In this document: in pieces, positions 23,869 to 32,200 of the stretch
Numbering within the stretch: position 1 is the first letter of the stretch
How the letters are laid out: each line of letters begins with the position of its first letter
Assembly: GCA_024276425.1 (NCBI GenBank)
Contig: JAJRXF010000124.1
Span: forward strand, 1 to 32,342
DNA length: 32,342 bases
Source of the DNA: Actinomycetes bacterium
GTDB taxonomy: Bacteria; Actinomycetota; Acidimicrobiia; Acidimicrobiales; SZUA-35
Reading direction: 5' to 3'
The notes under the pieces: model-generated
What the model saw: only the letters and a program-made list of their open reading frames with translations
Told to the model about the DNA's origin: nothing
Database searches by the model: none
Program-made: the position numbers and the translations under genes

Positions 23869-24557
23869 CGGAGTGCGTCTTCGAGGAGGGCCACCAACTG
23901 TTGTTCGGACACGCCTCCCTTGACAACCGCGGTGAGATTCCCATCTCGGCCAAAGACGTAGGTGGTGGGAAAGACCGACATCTCGAGTGCTACTTGGATC
24001 TGGCCGGTGCCGTCGATCACGTTTGGGTAAGTGATACTCAGTTCGTCGAGGAACGCTCGAGCGGAGTTGGGATCATCGTTGGCGACAACTCCCAAAATTG
24101 TGGCCCGCCCCTCGAAATCTCGCGAAGCCCGCTCGAGCAACGGCATCTCCGCTCGACATGGTGGACACCAGGAAGCCCATAAGTTGACTACGACTGGCCT
24201 TCCCTGTTGCCCCGTTAGCAGCCCTTCGAAAGTTTCCAGGTCGGCAAAGGGAACATCGCCTGGCTGGGGGAGCACCAGGGGAGCGGCCGAGGGTGAAAAG
24301 CTCGGCAGTTCGTCAGAGCCACCGAGGCTAGTAACGGCCAGCACGACAACGACGACCGCACCAAGGACGTACAGCAAGATCGACTTGGCTCCGACTCCCC
24401 TGATACGTTCCTGTATCGTCGGGTCCGCCGACTGGCTACCAGCGTCGCCGGAGCGGTTTTGGGTCGGTTGTTCATCCTCTTCCACGACCCTCAGTATGGC
24501 CGGGCGGAACAAGCTCTCGGTATCGCCCAGCGAGATAGGCGGCCGATTCAACCTCAT
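23865..24557 (-). CDS. membrane-anchored TlpA/ResA-like thioredoxin
   Basis: The 230-residue protein has a ~57-residue cytoplasmic tail, one membrane helix (about 58-76) and an extracytoplasmic thioredoxin domain. The redox motif is WCPPC (Cys131, Cys134) within VVNLWASWCPPCRAEMPLL, with the cis-Pro segment FPTTYVF (about 195-201). This family reduces apocytochrome c or other exported thiols. ATG 24557 is taken; a GTG at 24485 preceded by GAGGG is a good alternative. It overlaps the Lgt-like gene by four bases. No cytochrome c assembly genes are seen nearby, so the partner is unknown. Confidence 0.9.
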   Translation of the reverse strand: MRLNRPPISLGDTESLFRPAILRVVEEDEQPTQNRSGDAGSQSADPTIQERIRGVGAKSILLYVLGAVVVVVLAVTSLGGSDELPSFSPSAAPLVLPQPGDVPFADLETFEGLLTGQQGRPVVVNLWASWCPPCRAEMPLLERASRDFEGRATILGVVANDDPNSARAFLDELSITYPNVIDGTGQIQVALEMSVFPTTYVFGRDGNLTAVVKGGVSEQQLVALLEDALR

Positions 24558-24567
24558 GAGCAGGTAG

Positions 24568-24629
24568 TAGGCCCTCTCATCTAGGCCCTCTCATCTAGGC
24601 CCTCTCATCTAGGCCCTCTCATCTAGGCC
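24568..24629. repeat. 14-bp tandem repeat, four copies plus partial
   Basis: TAGGCCCTCTCATC is repeated four times exactly (24568-24623), then TAGGCC. It lies in the divergent promoter gap between the TlpA-like and cold-shock-like genes, close to the TlpA start, so copy number could affect promoter spacing. The rest of the gap to 24722 has a weak TAGTCT at 24679-24684 and nothing else I can name. Confidence 0.95.
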
Positions 24630-24722
24630 ATCTGGCCAAGAGTTCACCGAGAGCCTTTCCCTCGGCCCAGCAATGTCGTAGTCTCTCAGCGGATCCGTTC
24701 TTGTAGCCGCGTTCGGAACCAA

Positions 24723-24977
24723 ATGAGCGAAGGAAAACTTGTGCAAGGTGTAGTAAAGGCCTATGACCCACACACACTCGACGGAGTCGTCTTGTGCGAT
24801 ACCGACATGTCCGAGATTGACCTCGCACCCAATGCCCTAGAGGGCTCCATCTTCCGGATGCTCCGACCAGGGCAGCGTGTCGTCTTTGATCTCAACGAAA
24901 GTCGGCAAGCGACTGGGCTACGTCTGGGATCAGAGGTGGATATGGGCACACCAACCTGGTTGGAGGAATCAACATAG
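24723..24977 (+). CDS. small cold-shock-domain-like protein
   Basis: The 84-residue protein reads as a beta-rich nucleic-acid-binding fold: KLVQGVVKAYDPHTLDGVVL, DMSEIDLAPNALEGSIFRML and RPGQRVVFDLNESRQATGLR. The pattern of a short opening strand, GVVxxYDxxxxxGVV and a later GQRVxFD resembles cold-shock domains, but the aromatic RNP1 motif (GFGFI) is not present, so RNA binding is inference. Small conserved proteins of this kind occur in many actinobacteria. Start ATG 24723 has only CGGAAC four bases upstream. It is about 160 bp upstream of pckA. Its stop codon lies inside a 19-bp tandem duplication. Confidence 0.72.
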   Translation: MSEGKLVQGVVKAYDPHTLDGVVLCDTDMSEIDLAPNALEGSIFRMLRPGQRVVFDLNESRQATGLRLGSEVDMGTPTWLEEST

Positions 24978-25007
24978 AATCTAGGAAACAACATAGAATC
25001 TAGGAAA
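24970..25007. repeat. 19-bp tandem duplication over a stop codon
   Basis: CAACATAGAATCTAGGAAA occurs twice in a row (24970-24988 and 24989-25007). The first copy contains the TAG stop of the cold-shock-like gene. Confidence 0.93.
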
Positions 25008-25138
25008 GTAGAGGCCAGCCACAGAGTAGGCGATCACAAAGGGGAATGAACGCTGGCCACGCCAGCACGACAGCAGCAGCCGGGGACCGCCGCATTTACT
25101 GTCATCCAACAAATTCGACATCGACGTCGGGGAGTAAA

Positions 25139-26806
25139 ATGACACGTACAACTGAGCAGGTACTAGGTGAGCTGGGTAAAGCATTCGGCCTCACGAATGT
25201 GAATCTGAAACACGGCCTAAGCCAGGATGAACTATTCCGCGCTGCAGTCGCCATGGATCGCGGCCACGTCAGCATCGACGGTGATGGTAACGAGCAGAAA
25301 GCATTCTCAACTGCTCTTGGCGTTGAGGGTCCCTTGGTTTATTACACCGACCCCACCTGTACGGGTCGACCCACGAAGGACACCTTCGCCGTGGCCCGAC
25401 CTGAGATTCAGGATGAGGTCTGGTGGAAGCCAGACTTTCAAAAATTCGATCCGACAAAATTTGATGCCCTCCTCCCCCGCGTGATCTCTCATCTCAACGA
25501 GCGCAACGCCACCCTCTACTCAACCGACGTGTTCTGTGGGTGGGATGCGGAGTTTTCCGAGCCGTATCGTTTTGTCGGGGAGTACGCCACCCATGCCTAT
25601 TTCTGCAACATCATGTTCCCCAAGCAGGTCCGCGACGACGCTGACCGGGCCGACGTCGGATGGACTCTGATCAACGTTCCCTCCTTTCGCTGTGATCCCG
25701 AGCGCGACGGCACGAACTCCGAGCGAGGCGTGATCATCGATATCACGAATCGGCTTGCCCTCGTCCTCGGTCGAGCCGACTACTGCGGGGTGAACAAGAA
25801 GACGATGTTCACCCTGATGAACTTCGTCCTCCCCTCAAAAGGGCAGCTATCGATGCATTGCTCGGCCAATGTCGGCACGAACGATGATTCGGCCATCCTC
25901 TTTGGCCTATCTGGCACCGGCAAGACCACCCTTTCGGCCGACCCCGATCGTCTACTGATCGGCGACGACGAACATGTCTGGTCCGACGTTGGAATCTCGA
26001 ACTTCGAGGATGGCTGTTATGCGAAGCTGATCGATCTAGACAAGGAGAACGAGCCGGTCATCGCTGCTGCCCTATCCATGAAAGGAACCCTGATCGAGAA
26101 CGTTCCACCACTTCCTGGCAAGGCTATGGCGGACACCGACCCTCAGGAGCTTGATCTCTTCGACAGTTCTGTCACCGAAAACACCCGCTTTGCCTATCCC
26201 CTCGCCTGCAACCCGGGCGTGGCCGAAGGGGCGAAGGGACCTCATCCCCAGACCATCGTGCTACTCACTGCCGATGCCTTTGGTGTGCTTCCACCTGTTT
26301 CCATACTCAGTCCTGAAGAGGTCATGTACCACTTTGTCACTGGGTTTACCTCCAAACTGGCTGGCACCGAGGTGGGAATCACTGAGCCTGAGGCCACCTT
26401 CAGCGCTTGCTTCGGAGCACCATTCATGTCCCACAAGCCTTCGGTGTACGCCACACTGTTGGCCGACCGGATGGAGAAACACAAAACTCGCTGCATCTTG
26501 TTGAACACCGGCTGGTCTGGCGGTGCCTATGGCAGCGGCGCCCGCATGTCGCTCAAGGCGACCCGCGCGCTGCTAAACGCTGCGCTAAACGGGGACTTCG
26601 ATGACGTCGAGACCCAGTCCGAGCCAACACTTGGTTTGACCATGCCTGTCTCCTGCCCTGGCGTGGACAGTGAAATCCTGAACCCACGCAACACTTGGGA
26701 AGATCCACAAGCCTACGATGCCGCTGCGGTCAGCCTTCGGGATATGTTCCGGGCAAATTATGAGGCCAAGGGATTCGCCCAGTTGGGAATCAAGGCGGCC
26801 ATGTAG
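25139..26806 (+). CDS. pckA: ATP-dependent phosphoenolpyruvate carboxykinase
   Basis: PckA converts oxaloacetate and ATP to PEP and CO2, opening gluconeogenesis. From ATG 25139 (GGGGAG four bases upstream; a start at 25046 would add 31 low-complexity residues) it has 555 residues. Motifs are GVNKKTMFTLMNFVLPSKGQ then LSMHCSANVG (metal ligands), the P-loop GLSGTGKTTL (256-265) and LIGDDEHVW (metal/nucleotide, 273-281), then the later RMSLKATRALL region. Only the ATP-type enzyme has this P-loop context. Many actinobacteria carry the GTP type instead, so an ATP form here is of note. Upstream 24978-25138 holds a repeat and the ribosome binding site. The next gene starts 42 bp downstream. Confidence 0.97.
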   Translation: MTRTTEQVLGELGKAFGLTNVNLKHGLSQDELFRAAVAMDRGHVSIDGDGNEQKAFSTALGVEGPLVYYTDPTCTGRPTKDTFAVARPEIQDEVWWKPDFQKFDPTKFDALLPRVISHLNERNATLYSTDVFCGWDAEFSEPYRFVGEYATHAYFCNIMFPKQVRDDADRADVGWTLINVPSFRCDPERDGTNSERGVIIDITNRLALVLGRADYCGVNKKTMFTLMNFVLPSKGQLSMHCSANVGTNDDSAILFGLSGTGKTTLSADPDRLLIGDDEHVWSDVGISNFEDGCYAKLIDLDKENEPVIAAALSMKGTLIENVPPLPGKAMADTDPQELDLFDSSVTENTRFAYPLACNPGVAEGAKGPHPQTIVLLTADAFGVLPPVSILSPEEVMYHFVTGFTSKLAGTEVGITEPEATFSACFGAPFMSHKPSVYATLLADRMEKHKTRCILLNTGWSGGAYGSGARMSLKATRALLNAALNGDFDDVETQSEPTLGLTMPVSCPGVDSEILNPRNTWEDPQAYDAAAVSLRDMFRANYEAKGFAQLGIKAAM

Positions 26807-26848
26807 CTACCATTTGCGTTCCTGGGCCATCGCGGCAAGCATCAACCA

Positions 26849-27607
26849 ATGACCAGCGCCAACCCGGACCGTTCTGAGACCGTTGCGTTCCCCCTTGCTG
26901 GAAACAACGATAGCGGATCAGCCTATGTTGCCTGGCCCAATGCCCGCGGTCCTCATCCCGGGGTCCTGATTCTGCATGAACTTCTTGGTCTCAACCAAGA
27001 CATCAAGCGGATCGCCAACCGCTTCGCGGCGGAGGGGTACCTAGCGATGGCCCCGGACTATTTTGGGCCTGGGTTCCGGCTGGGGTGCATTGTTCGGTGC
27101 GTTCGGTCGCTTCACTCGGGTGAGGGGCCAGCCTTCGATCGTCTTGCCTCGGCTCAGCAATGGCTCAGTACGCAAACCGAGGTCGACCCCAACAAACTCG
27201 GGGTCGTTGGCTTTTGTATGGGCGGTGGATTCGCGGTACTCCACGCAGTCCGTAGCGACGTGCACGTCGTAGCCGAGTACTACGGAGACGTCCCCGACGA
27301 TGTTGAGAAACTCCAAGGAATCCCGCCGTGTTTTGCCGGGTTCGGTGACCGAGATTCTGTTTTTGCTTCTAAGGCACAGAAGCTTCGAGGTCATCTTGAG
27401 TATCTGGGAGTCGATCACGAAGTCATCTCCTACCCCAATGCTGGCCATAGTTTTATGAGCCAGAATGACGGCGTGCTGGCTTGGTTGGGAGCGAAAGGAC
27501 CAATGAACGTCGGCTATGACCCAACGGCAGCCGAAGACAGTTGGTCAAGAATGTTGGCCTTCTTTTCTCTTCACCTGAATGACCCCGGAGCCAGCCCGCC
27601 TAGTTGA
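26849..27607 (+). CDS. dienelactone hydrolase family protein
   Basis: The 252-residue protein has the dienelactone hydrolase pattern: HELLGLNQDIKRIANRFAAE (Glu of HELLG), nucleophile Cys in GFCMGGGFA, Asp in FGDRDSVF and His in PNAGHSFM. A Cys-His-Asp triad is diagnostic of this family, which hydrolyses lactones and related esters. The natural substrate is unknown; no catechol-pathway gene is near. Start ATG 26849 has no strong binding site. It ends eight bases inside the converging gene at 27600. Confidence 0.9.
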   Translation: MTSANPDRSETVAFPLAGNNDSGSAYVAWPNARGPHPGVLILHELLGLNQDIKRIANRFAAEGYLAMAPDYFGPGFRLGCIVRCVRSLHSGEGPAFDRLASAQQWLSTQTEVDPNKLGVVGFCMGGGFAVLHAVRSDVHVVAEYYGDVPDDVEKLQGIPPCFAGFGDRDSVFASKAQKLRGHLEYLGVDHEVISYPNAGHSFMSQNDGVLAWLGAKGPMNVGYDPTAAEDSWSRMLAFFSLHLNDPGASPPS

Positions 27608-27956
27608 AGAAAGCCCGCAAGGCTAAACCCATCAAGAACAGGTGGCCGAGACCATACAACTGGTATTCCCACTGCTTGATTTGTTGGCGATAGCTATACA
27701 AAATTCCCACTGAGGCAAAGGCGACAAACCCGTAAAACTGGTGAATTTGGGTTGTCTCAAACCCCTCGTTTTGTTGGAGGATAACTCCAAAAACGACCTG
27801 GATAGCAATGGTTCCCTGAGCGAAGTGAGCCACCCACCACATTTTGGGACGCCGCCAACTCACCTGCCGATGAGAGACCAAGAACCAGACACCAACGATG
27901 GCGTTGCTGAAAACCACCACCCAAGCCCAGCCGGTGTGAAGAGAATACAAACTCAC
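27600..27956 (-). CDS. small polytopic membrane protein, unknown function
   Basis: I do not recognise it. The 118-residue form starts at GTG 27956 (VSLYSLHTGWAWVVVFSNAI) and has about four membrane helices, with SWRRPKMWWVAHFAQGTIAI and HQFYGFVAFASVGILYSYR between. His residues in the first, second and third helices (LHTGW, AHFAQ, IHQFYGF) could bind heme or metal, which is only a guess. GTG 27956 is chosen because TACCCT lies exactly six bases upstream; a GTG at 28001 would give 133 residues. It overlaps the 3' end of the dienelactone hydrolase by eight bases, tail to tail. Confidence 0.75.
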   Translation of the reverse strand: MSLYSLHTGWAWVVVFSNAIVGVWFLVSHRQVSWRRPKMWWVAHFAQGTIAIQVVFGVILQQNEGFETTQIHQFYGFVAFASVGILYSYRQQIKQWEYQLYGLGHLFLMGLALRAFFN

Positions 27957-27962
27957 CCCGCG

Positions 27963-27968
27963 AGGGTA
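27963..27968 (-). promoter_or_regulatory. putative -10 box of leaderless membrane-protein mRNA
   Basis: TACCCT on the minus strand ends six bases before GTG 27956, which supports this start over the upstream GTG 28001. Confidence 0.5.
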
Positions 27969-28029
27969 GTTTGTCGGCACTGCGTCCAGACAGGAAAACA
28001 CCCTCGCAAGGGTTCGGCGGCCTCGGCCA

Positions 28030-28035
28030 TAAGAT
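28030..28035 (+). promoter_or_regulatory. putative -10 box of leaderless mRNA for the 99-residue gene
   Basis: TAAGAT ends six bases before GTG 28042. Confidence 0.5.
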
Positions 28036-28041
28036 TCTCAC

Positions 28042-28341
28042 GTGCAGTTCCGCCGCTACTACATAACCGAACTGATCGTTTCCGATCGAACTCTGCCTTC
28101 CCAAGGGGGCGACCTTGTCGTCGTTCGGCAGGAGAATGCACCAGACCTGGATTGGGAACTGATTCACCGAACGAGCGAACGAGTCACAATCGATCAGCTG
28201 CCATATCACCTGCAAATGCGGGGCCCACTGGGGCGGTTTGCTGGCGATGCCATCTTGGTTCGAAGCGACGGTCTCTCCCATGTTTTTCGTGGAAGCGGCG
28301 ACCTCATCGGCTTCTGCGATCAGCTATTCGACAGCGAATAG
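28042..28341 (+). CDS. small soluble protein of unknown function
   Basis: I do not recognise it. The 99-residue protein is hydrophilic with a mixed alpha/beta pattern: RRYYITELIVSDRTLPSQGG, DLVVVRQENAPDLDWEL, RTSERVTIDQLPYHLQM and AILVRSDGLSHVFRGSGDL. No catalytic motif, membrane helix or Cys pair is visible (one Cys only). Start GTG 28042 has a -10-like box six bases upstream, supporting it as a gene. Its last 21 bases are inside a perfect hairpin. Confidence 0.62.
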   Translation: MQFRRYYITELIVSDRTLPSQGGDLVVVRQENAPDLDWELIHRTSERVTIDQLPYHLQMRGPLGRFAGDAILVRSDGLSHVFRGSGDLIGFCDQLFDSE

Positions 28342-28344
28342 CTG
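28321..28344. terminator. perfect 10-bp hairpin, likely bidirectional terminator
   Basis: CAGCTATTCG and CGAATAGCTG pair fully around loop ACAG. It spans the stop codon of the 99-residue gene and sits between that gene and the converging PIG-L deacetylase gene. ATTTCT follows on the plus side, which is only moderately U-rich. Confidence 0.6.
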
Positions 28345-28370
28345 ATTTCTACGTTGAAGCAGGGAAGGGT

Positions 28371-29189
28371 TCACAGACCGGGTAGGAGATCAACGGGCGC
28401 TGGCCCGCCAGTGCCGGTAATTCCAGGGCAATTGAACCATTCGGTGTCAAAGGCCATCGCAAAAGTGTGTTTGGGCATCAACAAAAAGAAGGAATCGGGC
28501 CCAATCTGACTTCGATGAGCGGACATTGCTTGATGCTTCAGATCAATTTGCTGGCTGACATCGATCTGGAAGCTCATGTCCTGTTCCAGGGTGCCGAACT
28601 TGTCCATCTCTCGAAGGGCGGGGCGGTCCAGCGCGAGAGCCTTGTCGGTCGCCGGGTCGAGTTCTCCTGCCTCCTGCGCGGCCATCATCATCTTTATCCG
28701 ATCGCGGTTCATGGTCGATTCATACACATTTGTGACTCCGGCAAGCCTGGCCGCTGCAAGCCCAACGGTATGTACCTTGAGATGATCGGGGTGCCCATAC
28801 CCCCCATGGTCGTCATAGACAGTCAGGACATCGGTACCCACTCGAGTCAAGATCGAGGCCAGGCGTTGAGCGGCCTCGTAGGGGTCGGCCTGCCAAAAGC
28901 ACTCCGGATTTTCGTTTTCTGGTTCGCCCATCATGCCCGAATCGACATAGCCAAGCATGATTGGCTCCTCCGCTCCCAGGATTTTGGCCGCCTCTTGAAG
29001 TTCAACCATCCGCCGGTCGCCCAAGGACTCGCCCTGGCCGAGTACCCCCGGTTCAGGTTCACCCTGCTCGCCCCGAGTGGCAGTGACTAACACAACCCGA
29101 TGACCGGCGGCCGAAGCCTTTGCCATCAATCCACCCGTGGCAATCGCCTCATCATCGGGGTGGGCGTGGAAACAAACCAAGGTCGACAT
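28371..29189 (-). CDS. PIG-L family deacetylase (Mca/MshB-like)
   Basis: The 272-residue protein has the zinc-binding AHPDDE motif (9-14) and the second ligand motif in YDDHGGYGHPDHLKVH (His133 and His136), plus GYVDSGMMG, typical of mycothiol-pathway amidases such as Mca (mycothiol S-conjugate amidase) and MshB (GlcNAc-Ins deacetylase). The GYGHPDH context and the acidic DSGM loop fit Mca or MshB better than LmbE-type enzymes from other phyla. No other mycothiol gene is in the window. ATG 29189 has TAAGCT exactly six bases upstream, suggesting a leaderless mRNA. Confidence 0.92.
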   Translation of the reverse strand: MSTLVCFHAHPDDEAIATGGLMAKASAAGHRVVLVTATRGEQGEPEPGVLGQGESLGDRRMVELQEAAKILGAEEPIMLGYVDSGMMGEPENENPECFWQADPYEAAQRLASILTRVGTDVLTVYDDHGGYGHPDHLKVHTVGLAAARLAGVTNVYESTMNRDRIKMMMAAQEAGELDPATDKALALDRPALREMDKFGTLEQDMSFQIDVSQQIDLKHQAMSAHRSQIGPDSFFLLMPKHTFAMAFDTEWFNCPGITGTGGPAPVDLLPGL

Positions 29190-29195
29190 CCGCTC

Positions 29196-29201
29196 AGCTT
29201 A
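29196..29201 (-). promoter_or_regulatory. putative -10 box of leaderless PIG-L mRNA
   Basis: TAAGCT on the minus strand ends six bases before ATG 29189. Confidence 0.5.
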
Positions 29202-29225
29202 GGGCAAGGACCAGCCAACATTTAC

Positions 29226-32200
29226 TCATGGTGAGTCCGACGATAGAGAAGGATCCCTGGCCGATCCAGCGGTCTGATTCGGCTCGAACCCGACCACAGA
29301 CTGCGAAGCCACCAGTTGGCGCACCCGGTTCTTGGCTTCATCCAGATCTGCAACCGATCGTTCGATTGCCCCATTTGGGTGGCAGAAAACGAACAGGCAA
29401 TCAACCACTTCTAGTCCGGTCGATTCCTCCAGTGCTACCGCGTATGACGCCCCCTGCAGCTCATAGGCCGCCAACTTCTGGTCGATCTCTGCCTCTGTTT
29501 GAGCCGAGTCGGTTTTGTAGTCAACAACAACAAGCCCATCTTGGGTTTCGATCAGGAGGTCCACATACCCTTCAATCATGGTGCCACCAACGGGGGCCGC
29601 AACATAAACCTCCTTATGAGCCCTGTTGTTGATGGCCAGATCTACAGCATTGGAGGCCAGGGCGGAACGAACCAACCCCGAGACGGTGTCAACAAGTTCA
29701 GGAATCAGTTCGAGCTCGGATTGGCGCTCGACCAGCGGGCCAATATCCCCCGGGTTGGCCAAGTCCAGGTTCTCCAGGGTGTTGTGCACCGCTCGACCAA
29801 TAGCGGTCCCGGCCCGGCCCCTGCGTCGCACGATGGACTTTCCTTCGTTGTCAGCATCGGCCACGTCTTGCTCAGCCCGGTCTGCATCAACCAATTGCGT
29901 CGCTCCAGCGGCCAAAAGCGAGGCCACCGCCGTTGCCGAGAGAACCCTCCGTGCTATGGCTGGCTCGACGGCCGCCCTACGAGCGCTTTCCCACGCGGCC
30001 TCAGCCGCTATTTCTGTGGCCACTTGCTTTTCTGTGGCCACTTGTTCCTCTGTGGCCACTTGTTCCTCCAGACCCGCACTATCCTCGCCCAGTACAGCCT
30101 CGTTCAACCCTGTAAACAAGGCCGGTTCATCCCCATCTGCATCTCGCACTTTCCGGGGTCCGGGCCCGCCATCGTCCGAACGGTTGAAGGACCGGACAAG
30201 CCCTGGGTTGTCTTGGCAGAACCGCGCGATCCGAGAGGCGTAGGTCTTTGCCTTACCCAGTTGGCCAGTGGCCTTAGATATCTCTGACTTGTGATGGACC
30301 GAGACCACCAGGTGATCCCTAGCCCTGGTGGCAGCCACGTACAACAACCGCATCTTTTCGTGCTGATCCATGGCTTCCTCCAACGCCGCTCGGGCGCCAT
30401 GACCAGCGCTGGATATCCCCTTGCGAATCCGGACCTCCGGCTCGTCATTGGAATCCATGATGACGCTCACCCCCGGCCGTGGTCGAGCCGACATTTCGGT
30501 GGTCATACCGGACAAGATGGTGATTGGGAACTCCAGCCCCTTGGCCCCATGCACGGTTGAAATACGAACCGCGTCCTCATCGGTTTCCGGGAGTAGAGGT
30601 TCGTGGACCCGAAAGCCGTCGGCGCTTTGGAGTCGTGCCCAATCAATAAAGTCTCGAATGCTGGTTCCAACCTGTTCTTCGAACAAGCGTGCCTGATCCA
30701 ACAGGAACCGCAAGCGGCGCCAAACCTCGGCCGGACGCTGCTGCCCAAAGGCCAGCAAATGGGCTTCTCGGTCTTCCAGGATCTGGCCCAGCAAGCCAGC
30801 GGGCCCGTTCCACCAGCGCTGCAGCCAGAGTTGACGCAGGTGTCCAAGCGCCTGAATAACCAGGTGTTCCTGGTGGAGGATGCCGTGGTCTGCTGGCCGT
30901 ATATTCCATCGACCCCCGGCCTGGCGGAACTCGAACAAATCGATATCGGAGCATCCATAGAGCGGTGAACGCAGAGCCGCCACCAGGCTGAGGGTGTCGG
31001 TAGGGTCGTCAACGGCCTGCAAAACCGCAAGCACGTCTCGCACCTCTTGTGTGTCATAGACCAGTGTGCCCGTAGTTAGGCGGTAAGGCAGATCCTGACT
31101 TTCTAGGGAGGAGCGAAGGTATGGAAGGGAGGTGCGGGTCGGAATCAAGATGGTGATGTCGCTGAGACGGGCTTGTCTCCACTGAGGGTTCCCTTCATCG
31201 TCATCTGCCACGCCAATTGGCCACTGGTGTGGCTCGCTCCGGATGGCCGCAACCAAACTGGCGACGTCGTTGGCCTCAAGCTCCCTCAGTTCACCCGCCT
31301 TGACCTTGGGATCGGGATGCTGGCCTCCAAGCATGACAGGCCGTTGATCTGCCTTGCCATGAGGCGACCTCCAAGCATGCAAGGGTTCGTACCGGGGCTG
31401 AGCTTTGTCAACCTCTTCCGACATGATCTGGGCAAAGAGGCCGTTGATCCATTCGATGATGGGCTCGACCGTGCGGAAGTTGGTTGTGAGCTGGACCGGT
31501 TGGGAGCCACGAGTGAAATGGTCGCGAGCCTTCAAGAAGAGTTCAATATCGGCCCGACGAAAACGGTAAATCGACTGTTTGGCGTCTCCGACAAAGAACA
31601 AACGCCCCCCGCCAACCTCGTGTTCGTCCCAGCCCCCTGGACTGCCATCGGTTGGATCGGCGGCGATGAGTGACGCCAAGTCGATCTGGATCGGATCGGT
31701 GTCCTGAAACTCATCAAGAAGAACGGCCTGATACCGCTGGTGCAAAAGGTGACGAACCTCGGTGTGCGAGCGAAGAACATGACGAGCCAATACCAGCAAG
31801 TCGTGAAACTCCAGGCCTCCAGCCTCTTGACGACTCTGCGCCGCGGCAAGAACTTCGGATGCGGTCAAGGCGCTCATCTGACCAATGGCTTGGGACGCAG
31901 CGCGCTCGATCACAACGTCAACGGATCCGTTGACTTCTCGAATTGCGTCCTTGGCTTCACGCACTGGGATGGTCCAGTTCTTCGTCGCTCCGCCCGATCC
32001 AACCTTCCATCTACTGGCCTCGTTCTTCGCCCTTAGTACCAAAGCGCGAAGTTTGCGATGTTGGTCGCTCATCGAGACAACTGCGCCCATCGATGGCAGC
32101 AGATTGGTTTGGAGATGGAGGCTCAATTTGTCTTGCGGGTCGGTGCAGAACTCCAGAAGTGAGGACAGTTTGTTTACGGACCGGTCGAAGGCAGTAAAAT

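Noticed and set aside
25046-25138. Earlier start for pckA
   Set aside because: The added 31 residues are low-complexity and there is a strong GGGGAG site before ATG 25139, which matches the usual PckA N-terminus.
29626-30243. 205-codon plus-strand open frame inside the helicase-nuclease gene
   Set aside because: Ala/Ser/Arg-rich antisense shadow; the minus frame contains all the helicase and nuclease motifs.
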